NCBI RefSeq assembly: GCF_002259605.1
Contig: NZ_MWWR01000018.1
Coordinates: forward strand, 1-64,000
DNA from: Pseudoscardovia radai
GTDB lineage: Bacteria > Actinomycetota > Actinomycetes > Actinomycetales > Bifidobacteriaceae
Length of the DNA stretch: 64,000 nucleotides
Reading direction: 5' to 3'
Position 1 is the first letter of the stretch, and the number at the start of each line of letters is the position of its first letter. Below, in pieces: positions 7,938 through 16,312 of the stretch. The position numbers and the translations under genes were made by a program. Under the pieces are notes generated by a model that was given only the letters and a program-made list of their open reading frames with translations, had not been told where the DNA came from and did no database searches.

Positions 7938-8747
7938 GTGATCGAGCTGAAGACCCAGGAAGAGATCAAGCAGATGCGTCCCGCGGGGAAGTTCGTCGGT
8001 GACATCCTGTCGCACCTGCGCGAGAGCACGAAGGTCGGCACGAATCTGCTGGAGATTGACGAATACGTGCACCAGCGCATCGCGGACCGCCAGGGGGCGG
8101 AATCGTGCTACGTCGACTACGCGCCCGACTTCGGCACGGGTCCGTTCAAGCATTGGATCTGCGTGTCGGTGAACGACGCGGTGCTGCACGGCGTTCCCTA
8201 CGATTACGACCTCAAGGACGGCGACCTCGTCTCGCTCGACCTTGCGGTGAGCGTCGACGGCTGGGTGGGCGACTCCGCCATCAGCTTCGTGGTCGGCAAG
8301 GCCGATCCCGAGGACGAGCGCATCATCAAGACCACCGAGGAATGCCTCAAGGCCGGCATCGGCCAGGCGTATGCGGGCAACCGCATCGGCGACATCTCCG
8401 CCGCCATCGGCGAGGTGGCGCACGAGAACGGCTACAGCGTGAACATGGAGTTCGGCGGCCACGGCGTGGGCCACCTCATGCACGGCGACCCGTTCGTGGT
8501 CAACGATGGCCGCGCCCATCACGGCTACAAGCTGCGCCCGGGCCTCGTCATCGCCATCGAGCCGTGGCTTATGCGCGGAACCGACGAGATCTACCAGGAT
8601 CCGAAGGACGGCTGGACCCTGCGCTCCGCAGACGGTTCGCGCGGCGCCCACACCGAGCACACGATCGCCATCACCGACGGCGATCCGATCATTCTGACGA
8701 GGCGCGAGGGATTCGACCCGGCGCTGCCCGAGGCGCTGCGCAAGTAG
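7938..8747 (+). CDS. map: Type I methionine aminopeptidase
   Basis: Cobalt/manganese-type dimetal hydrolase that removes initiator Met from nascent proteins. The five metal ligands are visible: Asp pair in SLDLAVSVDGWVGDSAISF, His in GGHGVGHLMHGDP, Glu in VIAIEPWLM, Glu in AHTEHTIAIT. Length of 269 residues is normal. The GTG at 7938 is taken as start because it follows AAAGGAAGAAG, and the protein then begins MIELKTQEEIKQMRPAG as in homologues; the open frame reaches back to 7857 without coding character. Unlike many actinobacteria, it is not next to adk/secY here, so it may be a second map copy or simply relocated. Confidence 0.95.
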   Translation: MIELKTQEEIKQMRPAGKFVGDILSHLRESTKVGTNLLEIDEYVHQRIADRQGAESCYVDYAPDFGTGPFKHWICVSVNDAVLHGVPYDYDLKDGDLVSLDLAVSVDGWVGDSAISFVVGKADPEDERIIKTTEECLKAGIGQAYAGNRIGDISAAIGEVAHENGYSVNMEFGGHGVGHLMHGDPFVVNDGRAHHGYKLRPGLVIAIEPWLMRGTDEIYQDPKDGWTLRSADGSRGAHTEHTIAITDGDPIILTRREGFDPALPEALRK

Positions 8748-8777
8748 GGCGGGGGCGACGGCGGTGTGGACCCGTCG

Positions 8778-8890
8778 TGGGCCCATGACGTGAGCCCACG
8801 TTGAGGGTCCATGTTGTGAGTCCATGTTGCGAGTCCATCGTGGGTCCATGTTGCGGGCCCATCGCAGCCATCGTGAGCCATTCGTAAGCC
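8778..8890. repeat. Degenerate 11-13 bp tandem repeat, consensus GTGRGYCCATGTT
   Basis: About eight imperfect copies lie in tandem between map and gltA, for example GTGAGTCCATGTT and GTGGGTCCATGTT. They occupy most of the gltA upstream region, ending about 80 bp before its start codon. Confidence 0.7.
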
Positions 8891-8903
8891 TTGCGGCCGT
8901 CGC

Positions 8904-8919
8904 CATCGTATATTTAAGG
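8904..8919 (+). promoter_or_regulatory. Candidate -10 region of gltA
   Basis: The string ATCGTATATTTAAGG is the only AT-rich patch between the tandem repeats and gltA and contains TATATT. It leaves a leader of roughly 50 nt. The -35 region would fall at the end of the tandem repeats. Confidence 0.35.
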
Positions 8920-8969
8920 GACACAACGCATAGCGAAGCGCAGGCGGGCGCTTCGCCGAAGGAGGAATC

Positions 8970-10265
8970 ATGGCGGAAGCCAAACTCGAGATCGACTCCG
9001 AGAAGTACACGCTGCCGCTTGTCGAGGCAACGAGCGGTGCCAACGGCATCGTCGTCTCCAGCTTGCGCAACGACAAATGGGTGACCCTCGACCCGGGGTT
9101 CCTGACCACCGCGCAGTGCGAGTCGAAGATCACCTTCATCGACGGCGCGAACTCCATCCTGCGCTACCGGGGATACCCGATCGAGCAGCTGTGCGAGCAT
9201 TCGAACTTCCTCGAGGTCGCGTACCTGCTGCGCTCCGGCGAGCTGCCGACGCAGGAGCAGTACGACGCCTTCCGGTCGTCCATCCTGCGCCGCACGATCA
9301 TCGGCGAGGAATTCCGCACCTTCATCGGATCCTTCCCGCGCAACGCGCATCCCATGAGCGTCCTTGCCTCCGCGGTCAACGCGCTTGCCGCGTATTACCC
9401 GGACACCACCGACATCAACGATCCCGACCAGCTCGACGAGGCGTCGGCCATCATCATGGCCAAGACGCGCACCATCGTCTCGCTGATCCTGCGCCGCCGT
9501 CGCGACCAGCCGCTGCTGTACGCGGATGTCTCGCAGGGCTACGTCGACGACTTCCTGCGCATGTGCTTCTCGATGCCGTACCAGAAGTTCGAATCCGACC
9601 CGCTGTACGTGGACGCGCTCGACAAGCTGTTCATCATCCACGCGGACCACGAGCAGAACTGCTCCACGTCCGTCGTGCGCATCGCCGGGTCGGCGCACGC
9701 CAACCTGTACGCGGCCGTCGCCGCCGGCATCAATGCGCTGTCCGGGCCGCTGCACGGTGGGGCGAACGAGGCCGTGCTGCGCCAGCTCGCCGAGATTCGC
9801 GACTCGGGCAAGACCGTGCGCCGCTTCGTCGATGATGCCAAGGCCGAGAAGCGCCGCATTTCCGGGCTCGGGCACCGCGTGTACAAGTCGTACGACCCGC
9901 GCGCGGCCATTGCGAAGAGCTACCTCGAGAAGATCATGAACCGGCCGGGTGCTTCGCATACCGGCGGCGTGGACGAGCAGCTGTTCGACATCGCGCTCGA
10001 GCTGGAGGATATTGCGCTCAACGACGAGTACTTCGTCTCGAGGCACCTGTACCCGAACGTGGATTTCTACACGGGCCTCATCTACCGCGCCATCGGGTTC
10101 GATCCCTCGATGTTCACCACGCTGTTCGCGCTCGGGCGCATCCCGGGCTGGATTGCGCAGTACCGCGAGATGCTCAACGACCCGATGACCAAGATCGGCC
10201 GTCCGCGCCAGGTCTACACCGGCGTTCCCGTGCGCGACTACGTTCCCATCTCCGAACGCGCGTAG
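8970..10265 (+). CDS. gltA: Citrate synthase
   Basis: Condenses acetyl-CoA with oxaloacetate. The 431-residue length and N-terminal beta domain are those of the type II (hexameric, NADH-sensitive) form. Catalytic blocks: SGPLHGGANEAVLRQL (His), GLGHRVYKSYDPRA (His and Arg) and NVDFYTGLIYRAIGF (Asp and the FYTG signature). In bifidobacteria the TCA cycle is incomplete and citrate synthase serves the branch to 2-oxoglutarate and glutamate. AAGGAGGAATC precedes the ATG. The gene is monocistronic and ends in a strong terminator. Confidence 0.96.
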   Translation: MAEAKLEIDSEKYTLPLVEATSGANGIVVSSLRNDKWVTLDPGFLTTAQCESKITFIDGANSILRYRGYPIEQLCEHSNFLEVAYLLRSGELPTQEQYDAFRSSILRRTIIGEEFRTFIGSFPRNAHPMSVLASAVNALAAYYPDTTDINDPDQLDEASAIIMAKTRTIVSLILRRRRDQPLLYADVSQGYVDDFLRMCFSMPYQKFESDPLYVDALDKLFIIHADHEQNCSTSVVRIAGSAHANLYAAVAAGINALSGPLHGGANEAVLRQLAEIRDSGKTVRRFVDDAKAEKRRISGLGHRVYKSYDPRAAIAKSYLEKIMNRPGASHTGGVDEQLFDIALELEDIALNDEYFVSRHLYPNVDFYTGLIYRAIGFDPSMFTTLFALGRIPGWIAQYREMLNDPMTKIGRPRQVYTGVPVRDYVPISERA

Positions 10266-10283
10266 CTGCGGGGTTCGCGTGGG

Positions 10284-10325
10284 CGCCTTAGGTGTGTGCG
10301 ACAGCGCACGCCTAAGGCGTTTTTC
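10284..10325 (+). terminator. Rho-independent terminator of gltA
   Basis: Stem CGCCTTAGGTGTGTGC with GCGCACGCCTAAGGCG, small loop, followed by TTTTT. It starts about 18 bp after the gltA stop codon. Confidence 0.9.
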
Positions 10326-10362
10326 GTGGGTTGGGTTCGGTTGGGTGGCCGGAATGGCGTTC

Positions 10363-10468
10363 GGCGGGTGTGGTGGCACCCGTTTAAGGCGGTTTTGGGT
10401 TAGTTATTGACGATTTTCCTGCTGAGATGCTGTTAGGCGGGTGTGGTGGCACCCGTTTAAGGCGGTTT
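10363..10468. repeat. Family C hairpin pair (2 units, 73 bp apart)
   Basis: A 33-bp sequence starting GGCGGGTGTGGTGGCACCCG and ending TTTAAGGCGGTTT occurs at 10363 and again, identical, at 10436. Its core CGGGTG-6 nt-CACCCG is a short hairpin. The spacing matches that of families A and B although the sequence differs. Confidence 0.85.
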
Positions 10469-10525
10469 GTCCCGGGCGGAGACGGTGGGGAGGGGATTGC
10501 GAGCCGGGTGCCCTGCCCATTCACG

Positions 10526-10607
10526 AACAATGTGATGGGTTGCGGACATTTTCGGGGGATTTTGCGCCTTTGCGGGTCCGTTTTTGTCCGTAAGGCATCA
10601 CATTGTT
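10526..10607. promoter_or_regulatory. Long interrupted inverted repeat, 12+6 bp stem
   Basis: AACAATGTGATG at 10526-10537 pairs with CATCACATTGTT at 10596-10607, and CGGACA at 10543-10548 pairs with TGTCCG at 10585-10590, with symmetric 5-nt internal loops and a 36-nt apical loop. It could be a cruciform operator pair or a structured RNA. AACAATGTG recurs at about 16226, 85 bp before gabT. Confidence 0.6.
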
Positions 10608-10723
10608 ATTGGGGGAGGGGGCGCGTGATTGGAGCCGGCCACGGAGCGGGCCGCGGTGCTCGATTGAGCGCGGTGTCCGGCATGTGGAACGATGCGCGGA
10701 GTGGTGCGCGCTGCTTCAATCGT

Positions 10724-10739
10724 GGGGGAATCGTATGCC
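10724..10739 (+). promoter_or_regulatory. GGGRAWATCGTATGCC motif copy 1
   Basis: GGGGGAATCGTATGCC, about 700 bp before the cytidylate-kinase-like gene. Matches the 16-bp motif also seen upstream of gabT and, inverted, before the peptide permease gene at 39603. Confidence 0.35.
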
Positions 10740-11345
10740 AAAGTTTTCGCACGCCTTTCCGACACCCTTCCATCGTTTTTTCATTCGGCCTTCCGAACCG
10801 CCTCACGCACCGCCTTCCGCCTCGCCTCGCGTCGCTGCACGGTGCAACGGATTCTCCCACATGCCCCGGCGCGAATGTTACGGGTATGTTCCGCGCGCGT
10901 AATCGGCGCATGAATGGAGCGCAACCACACGAAATCTTTCGCTTTTATAACAAAAGACAGATTTCACAGGTCCTTCACCGGTCCACAAGACCGCATCGGA
11001 TACGCGGAGTCTGAACGTACATCCAGGACGTGCGACGCCCCGGGGAATGTACGGAATCGGCAGGTCGGATGCCCGCGCGCCACTCCCATCAGGCGCTCGG
11101 GCGGCAGTCGTCGCATGGGCTCGGGAAGCAGGAAGCCAGGAAGTGGTGGCTTCGTGCGTTCCGGGTTTCCACGATTTCCCCGACGATCACGGCATGTGAC
11201 GCCACGCCACATACGTGGCACCGTCATGTGCAGCCACGCGCACCGCGACACGCGCTGCACCCGCGCATCGCGCAGCCGCGCGCACGCGCGCCACCCGCCG
11301 CCCCATCGTTCCCTTCGCACGCGACGGCAACAGAAAGAGGTTCGT

Positions 11346-11441
11346 ATGAGATTCGCAGTCAACGAGGCCGCGGCGCAGGACGGCTGTCCCGCCGGCGCCG
11401 GCCGACGAAACGCCGGCTCCGTCAGGGAGGCGACACGATGA
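11346..11441 (+). CDS. Small upstream ORF (31 aa), translationally coupled
   Basis: ATG at 11346 follows AAAGAGGTTCGT, a plausible ribosome site. The frame encodes 31 residues (MRFAVNEAAAQDGCPAGAGR and on) and its TGA overlaps the ATG of the kinase-like gene as ATGA. The peptide is rich in Ala, Gly and Arg and has no known family. It may serve as a coupling or sensing leader peptide for the operon, or encode a real micro-protein. The tight overlap is what argues against chance. Confidence 0.4.
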   Translation: MRFAVNEAAAQDGCPAGAGRRNAGSVREATR

Positions 11442-12040
11442 AGTTCAACCCCGACCACATCATCATCACCATCGGATGCGAATACGGCGCCGGCGGCCCG
11501 CAGATCGGCAAGATGCTCGCGGATGCGCTCGGCATCGAATACTACGACCGCGACCTCGTCGACAAGGTCGTCAACCAGCTGGGCGTCAGCCGCGGCCTCG
11601 TCGAACAGGCGGATCAGAAGACGAACGTCCAGTACGCGTTCGAGACATCGCTCGGCCCGCGCTACGCGAACCTCAGCAACCGCGTCATCTTCACCCAATC
11701 CGAGGTCATCAACGACCTTGCCGAGAAATCGTCGTGCGTTATCATCGGCCGCTCCGCCAACTACCTGCTGCGCGGCCGCGACGATGTTCTCGACGTGTTC
11801 CTCTACGCGCCGAAGGACGTGCGCATCGAATCCATCATGGAGCAGGACCACGTCGACGCGAAGAAGGCCAAGGAAATCGTGGAGTACAACGACGAGCTCA
11901 ACCACTCGCGCCACAAGTACATCACGGGAACCCACCGCGGCGACCGCTCACAGCGCGACCTGCTGCTCGACACCAGCCTGCTGGGGTGGGACAAGACGGC
12001 GAAATATCTGCTGACGCTCGTCGAGATGCTGGGCGAATGA
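11438..12040 (+). CDS. Cytidylate-kinase-like family protein
   Basis: P-loop kinase fold of the cytidylate_kin2 type: the N-terminus IIITIGCEYGAGGPQIGKML carries the G-x4-GG-x-I/S-GK phosphate-binding loop variant of that family. Next come LADALGIEYYDRDLVDKV and CVIIGRSANYLLRGRDDVLDVFL, both typical. At 200 residues it lacks the full CMP-binding insert of true Cmk, so its substrate is unknown. Members of this family are repeatedly found beside amino-acid permeases and fermentation genes, and here it is 18 bp upstream of the permease fusion, probably in one operon with it. A regulatory or small-molecule kinase role for the transport module is inferred. GGGAGGCGACACG precedes the start. Confidence 0.75.
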   Translation: MKFNPDHIIITIGCEYGAGGPQIGKMLADALGIEYYDRDLVDKVVNQLGVSRGLVEQADQKTNVQYAFETSLGPRYANLSNRVIFTQSEVINDLAEKSSCVIIGRSANYLLRGRDDVLDVFLYAPKDVRIESIMEQDHVDAKKAKEIVEYNDELNHSRHKYITGTHRGDRSQRDLLLDTSLLGWDKTAKYLLTLVEMLGE

Positions 12041-12058
12041 CGGAAGGGGAGTGAGAAC

Positions 12059-14824
12059 ATGACTGACAAAAAGGAATCGGACTTCGACAAGGTCTTTAAC
12101 GTCTGGGATATCCTCGTCATCGCCTTCGGCGCCATGATCGGATGGGCCTGGGTGGTCTCGAGCGGCGACTGGATCGACCGCGGCGGCGTGATCGGCGCCA
12201 TGCTCGGCTTCGGCCTGGGCGGCATCATGATCTTCTTCATCGGCCTGACCTACGCGGAGCTCACGCCCGCCATGCCGGACTGCGGCGGCGAGCACGTGTT
12301 CAGCTACCGCGCCATGGGCCCGACCGGATCGTTCGTGTGCACGTGGGCCATCATCCTCGGCTACGTGAGCGTCGTGTGCTTCGAGGCGTGCGCCCTGCCG
12401 ACGATCGTCACCTACCTGTTCCCGAGCTTCCTGCAGGGCTACCTGTATACGGTCGCGGGCTTCGACATCTACGCGTCGTGGCTCGCCGTGGCCATCATCA
12501 TGGCCATCTTCATCACGTATATCAACATCCGTGGCGCCAAGACGGCGGCCATCGTGCAGACCGTGCTCACCTGCATCATCGGCGGCGCGGGCATCCTGCT
12601 CGTCGTCGGCTCGGTGATCAGCGGCAGCCCGTCCAACCTCGATGGCCAGGTCTTCGTGGGCGACAACACGGGCAGCGTGCTCGGCAACATCCTGCGCGTG
12701 GCCATGATGACCCCGTTCTACTTCATCGGCTTCGACGTGATCCCGCAGGCGGCCGAGGAGATCAACGTGCCGCTGAAGAAGATCGCGAAGATGCTCCTTC
12801 TGTCGATCCTCCTCGCCGTGGCGTTCTACGTGCTCATCATCTTCGCCGTCGGCTACGTGCTCAGCCCCGACGCCATCGCGCAGTCCGAGAGCTCCGGCAG
12901 CGGCCTCGTGACCGCCGACGCCATGGCCCGCGCGTTCCACACCGACGTCATGGCGAAGGTGCTGATCATCGGCGGCCTGTGCGGCGTCCTGACATCGTGG
13001 AACTCCTTCATGATCGGCGGCAGCCGCGCCATGTACTCCATGGCCGAGTCCTACATGATCCCGCCGGTGTTCGGCAAGCTCTCCGCCAAGTACAAGACCC
13101 CGTGGGTGTCCATCGGCCTCATCGGCCTGCTCAGCTGCCTCGCGCCGCTGCTCGGCCGCAAGATGCTCGTGTGGATCGTCGACGCCGGCAACCTCGCCTG
13201 CTGCGTGGCCTACTGCATGGTGGCGATCTCCTTCGTGATCCTGCGCAGGAAGGCGCCGGACATGCCGCGTCCGTACAAGGTCAAGCACTACAAGTTCGTG
13301 GGCTTCATGGCCATCGCCATGTCCGGCTTCATGGTGATCATGTACTGCATCCCCGGCAGCGCGGCGGCCCTGGTGCCGACCGAGTGGGCGTTCGTCGGCG
13401 GTTGGGCGCTGCTCGGCGTGATCTTCTACTTCGCGTGCAAGGCGCGCTATGGCAAGAAGTTCGGCACGCTCGTCGAGGTTGCGAACGACGAGCTTGACAA
13501 GGACTACGCCCGTGAGCGCTCCGCCGCCGCATCCATCGCGGCGGGCGAAGCCGCGAAGGGCGCTGGTGCTGGTGCTGCGGCTGCGGCTGCAGCCAAGGCC
13601 AAGGGCAAGGTTTCCACGATTGACCAGGCCGAGGTCAGCGCCGCGGTGTCGGCCGTCACATCGGCCGCCGCCACCGCCGGCGAGCCCGTGGCCCGCACGT
13701 TCAGCTACTATGCGCCGGTCAACCTCACCTTCGGCGCCGGCACGCTGGCGAAAACCGGCGAGCTGGCCAAGCCGCTCGGGTCCAAGGCGCTTATCGTGAC
13801 CGGCCATTCCAGCGCCAAGAAAACCGGCGTGTATGACAAGGTCAACGATTCGCTCAAGGCCGCGGGCATCGCGACCGGCCTGTTCGACAAGGCGTCGGCC
13901 AACCCGCTGACGACGACGGTCGAGGAGGGCGCCCGCGTTGCGAAGGACGGCGGCTATGACATGGTCGTCGGCCTGGGCGGCGGCTCGGTGATGGACTGCG
14001 CCAAGGGCATCGCGTTCATGGCGAAGAACGATGGCGACGTCAACGATTACATCTACGGGCGCAAGTCCAGCGATGTGGCGCTGCCGCTTGTGCTCATCCC
14101 CACCACCTGCGGCTCCGGCTCCGAGGCCAACGGCTTCGCGGTGCTCACGAATCCGGAGAACGGCGACAAGAAGTCGCTCAGGTGCCCGGCCATCATGGCC
14201 AAGCGCTCCATCGTGGACCCCGAGGCCATGATGACCATGCCCAAGGGCCAGCTTGCGGCGGTCGGCTTCGACGCCTTCTGCCACTGCTTCGAGGCCTACA
14301 CGGCCAAGAACGCGCAGCCGTTCACCGATGCGCTCGCCCTGTACGCCATCCCGCTTATCCTCGACAGCCTGCCGCGCCTCGTCGCCGGCACGGGCACTCT
14401 CAAGGACTGGGAGAACATGTCGCAGGCGGCCACGATCGGCGGCCTTGTGATCGGCACGGCCGGCATCACCCTGACGCACGCCATGGAGCACCCGGTTTCC
14501 GGACTCAAGAACGTGACGCACGGCAGGGGCCTGGCGGCCATCGCGCCGACCGTGGTGGAGGCCACGTGGCAGGGCGACCGCTTCAAGTTCGGCAGGCTGG
14601 CGCGCCTCATGGGCGGTTACACCGCGGAGGACTGCGCCGAGAAGATCCGTGGCTTCGAGCGCAAGATCGGGCTCGAGGTGACGCTCAGCGAGCTGGGCAT
14701 CAGCGAGTCGGACATCCCGTGGCTCACGGAGAACGCCATGAAGGTCTCCCAGGCCAATATCGACAACACGCGCACCGAGATCGGCGCGGAGGATATCTCC
14801 GAGCTGTACCGCAAGGCGCTGTGA
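12059..14824 (+). CDS. Fusion protein: APC-family amino-acid permease + iron-type alcohol dehydrogenase (921 aa)
   Basis: Residues 1-475 are a 12-TM APC-superfamily transporter: VWDILVIAFGAMIGWAW is the GAMIGxG-type helix 1, and GLTYAELTPAMPDCGG is the usual helix 2 end. Residues about 480-545 are an Ala/Lys-rich linker. Residues 545-921 are a complete group III (iron-containing) alcohol dehydrogenase: NAD-binding GLGGGSVMDCAKG near 640 and metal ligands Asp738, His742, His807 and His821, spaced 4-65-14 as in the family. No stop or frameshift separates the halves, and GGGGAGTGAGAAC precedes the ATG. With GabT downstream, the likely route is uptake of GABA or a similar omega-amino acid and reduction of its semialdehyde at the membrane. 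Substrate is inferred; both domain calls are firm. Confidence 0.88.
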   Translation: MTDKKESDFDKVFNVWDILVIAFGAMIGWAWVVSSGDWIDRGGVIGAMLGFGLGGIMIFFIGLTYAELTPAMPDCGGEHVFSYRAMGPTGSFVCTWAIILGYVSVVCFEACALPTIVTYLFPSFLQGYLYTVAGFDIYASWLAVAIIMAIFITYINIRGAKTAAIVQTVLTCIIGGAGILLVVGSVISGSPSNLDGQVFVGDNTGSVLGNILRVAMMTPFYFIGFDVIPQAAEEINVPLKKIAKMLLLSILLAVAFYVLIIFAVGYVLSPDAIAQSESSGSGLVTADAMARAFHTDVMAKVLIIGGLCGVLTSWNSFMIGGSRAMYSMAESYMIPPVFGKLSAKYKTPWVSIGLIGLLSCLAPLLGRKMLVWIVDAGNLACCVAYCMVAISFVILRRKAPDMPRPYKVKHYKFVGFMAIAMSGFMVIMYCIPGSAAALVPTEWAFVGGWALLGVIFYFACKARYGKKFGTLVEVANDELDKDYARERSAAASIAAGEAAKGAGAGAAAAAAAKAKGKVSTIDQAEVSAAVSAVTSAAATAGEPVARTFSYYAPVNLTFGAGTLAKTGELAKPLGSKALIVTGHSSAKKTGVYDKVNDSLKAAGIATGLFDKASANPLTTTVEEGARVAKDGGYDMVVGLGGGSVMDCAKGIAFMAKNDGDVNDYIYGRKSSDVALPLVLIPTTCGSGSEANGFAVLTNPENGDKKSLRCPAIMAKRSIVDPEAMMTMPKGQLAAVGFDAFCHCFEAYTAKNAQPFTDALALYAIPLILDSLPRLVAGTGTLKDWENMSQAATIGGLVIGTAGITLTHAMEHPVSGLKNVTHGRGLAAIAPTVVEATWQGDRFKFGRLARLMGGYTAEDCAEKIRGFERKIGLEVTLSELGISESDIPWLTENAMKVSQANIDNTRTEIGAEDISELYRKAL

Positions 14825-15020
14825 GCGGTTGACCGGTGGCTGCGGGTTGTGGCCGTGGCTGCGGCTGCGGTGACCGGTTGACCGAATGAGGCGGCGGCCG
14901 TCGCGCGACGATGCATCTGCGTTCGTCGTGTGGCGGTCGCCGCTTTGTGCGCGGTGGCATCGTGACGGTGGCATCGTGACGGTGGCGAAATCGTATTTCT
15001 TCGGAACAAAGGAGAACCGA
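14825..15020. other. Intergenic region with short direct repeats before the GNAT gene
   Basis: Contains two copies of CGGTTGACCG (about 14827 and 14874), tandem GTGGCATCGTGACG repeats (14954-14981) and the motif variant GGCGAAATCGTATTTC at 14984-14999, just before the GNAT ribosome site. No terminator is evident after the fusion gene. Confidence 0.45.
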
Positions 15021-15452
15021 ATGCGTATCAAAGCAGCGGAACCGAACGATTTTCCCGAGGCGCTGCGCTTCATCCGCGCGCTGTGGGACTACAACGACTA
15101 CGAGGCCGGCCCCACGCGCGAGGTGTATGACCGCGTGCTCGCCGACGGGGAGAGCTTTGCGTTCTTTCTGCTCGACGATGGCGGGCGTTATGTGGGCATG
15201 TGCCACGGCGACTATTTCCAGACCTTCTGGATGTGCGGCCTGACGTGCTACGTCTCGAGCCTGATTGTGGATGAGCGCGAGCGCGGCAAAGGCTACGGCA
15301 CCATGATGCTCGACCATGCCCTCGAGCTGGCGCGGGCCCGCGGATGCCGCGCCGTGACCCTCGACTCCGGCCTGCCGCGCACCGCCGCGCATCGCTTCTA
15401 CGAAGGCTACGGTTTCGAGAAAAGCTGCTACGGCTTCGAGCTGAAGCTGTAG
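15021..15452 (+). CDS. GNAT-family N-acetyltransferase
   Basis: 143-residue single-domain acetyltransferase. The acetyl-CoA loop is VDERERGKGYGTMMLDHAL (R-G-K-G-Y-G, the Q/R-x-x-G-x-G/A signature) preceded by the beta-4 strand VSSLIV; motif B is HRFYEGYGFEKSCYGFEL, as usual for GNATs. The acceptor is unknown. AAAGGAGAACCG lies right before the ATG at 15021; the upstream open frame has no coding character. Its place between the permease fusion and the GabT-like gene hints at a role on an amine or amino acid handled by the same module, but it has its own gap on both sides and could be independent. Confidence 0.88.
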   Translation: MRIKAAEPNDFPEALRFIRALWDYNDYEAGPTREVYDRVLADGESFAFFLLDDGGRYVGMCHGDYFQTFWMCGLTCYVSSLIVDERERGKGYGTMMLDHALELARARGCRAVTLDSGLPRTAAHRFYEGYGFEKSCYGFELKL

Positions 15453-15527
15453 GCGGTGTGGGGCGGGGCTGGCGTGTGGCGCCGGTTACCTCTCCGGATC
15501 CCGGCCTGGATGCCCCTAACCGCTGTC

Positions 15528-15849
15528 GAGGGTGCACGGGATTGCACCCTCGGCGGGGATTACCCTCCTCAAACCCGCTCTCACTCCGCCTAACCGCGGT
15601 CGAGGGTGCACGATTGCGCACCCTCGGCGGGGATTACCCTCCTCAAACCCGCTCCACTCGCTCCTAACTACGGTTGAGGGTGCACAATTCTGCTCCCTCG
15701 GCGGGGATTGGGGGGCGGGAAGCGGGGTGTTGGGGGAGGCTATCTGCGCTTGAGGGTGCACGGGATTGTGCCCTCGGTGGCGGATGGGTTGCCTGGGTGT
15801 GGCTTTGGGCGGGGTAATTGCGGTTGAGGGTGCGTGATTCTGCTCCCTC
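15528..15849. repeat. Family A hairpin array 2 (5 units)
   Basis: Cores start at 15528, 15602, 15676, 15752 and 15826 (74, 74, 76, 74 bp). The first two have near-perfect stems; the later ones are decayed on the right arm (TGCTCCCTC, TGTGCCCTC). It fills the gap between the GNAT gene and the gabT leader. Confidence 0.88.
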
Positions 15850-16312
15850 GGTGGCGGTTAGACGCGGGAAGCGCCTGTGCATTGACCGCCACCATCAGGA
15901 AATCGTCGAACTCCGCTGGAAAACAGCGCCGCATACGAACATCGCAGAATCGTGTATCCGCGGCGGCGTTCACACAGCGGACGCCCGGCACCCGGCGCGA
16001 ACCGCGCGCACGCGGGGGAGAACGGGAAAATCGTATGCCTTCCGCGCAGCCGCCGGTACAGCGGAAAGCCTTGCGAACAGGCGCCTTCCGGGGGTCCTTC
16101 GAAGCCGCCGCCGCGCGCACGCCTCCGCGCCGTTACGACACAAATGTTTCGGGTAATTCACGCCTGTTTCGGCAAGGAAACGACACCGTTTCGGGGAGGC
16201 GCAGGGAGGGCAATGCGCGGGTGGTAACAATGTGCTTGTCAGAAAAACGGCGACGAAATCCGAAGGATCGCGCCACCGTGGTTGCGAAATCACAAATCAA
16301 GGAGATACAGCG
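15850..16312. other. gabT leader region
   Basis: About 460 bp without a supported gene. It holds GGGAAAATCGTATGCC at 16024-16039, a short dyad GAAACG-ACAC-CGTTTC at about 16178-16193, AACAATGTG near 16226 (shared with the inverted repeat at 10526) and the ribosome site AAGGAGATACAGCG. Together these suggest dedicated control of the aminotransferase gene. Confidence 0.45.
16024..16039 (+). promoter_or_regulatory. GGGRAWATCGTATGCC motif copy 2
   Basis: GGGAAAATCGTATGCC, 290 bp before gabT. It matches 14 of 16 positions in the copy at 10724 and, inverted, 15 of 16 in the copy at 39558. Confidence 0.4.

Larger units (their letters stand above)
10469..11345. other. Long non-coding leader region before the permease operon
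   Basis: Nearly 900 bp without a convincing gene. It holds the long inverted repeat at 10526-10607, the motif GGGGGAATCGTATGCC at 10724-10739, an AT-rich patch near 10930-10975 (TTCGCTTTTATAACAAAAG) that could carry a promoter, and a weak dyad near 11197-11228. The length suggests an extended regulatory region. Confidence 0.5.

Noticed and set aside
14886-15020. Longer N-terminus for the GNAT protein
   Set aside because: Composition is non-coding, short repeats fill it, and a good ribosome site precedes the ATG at 15021.
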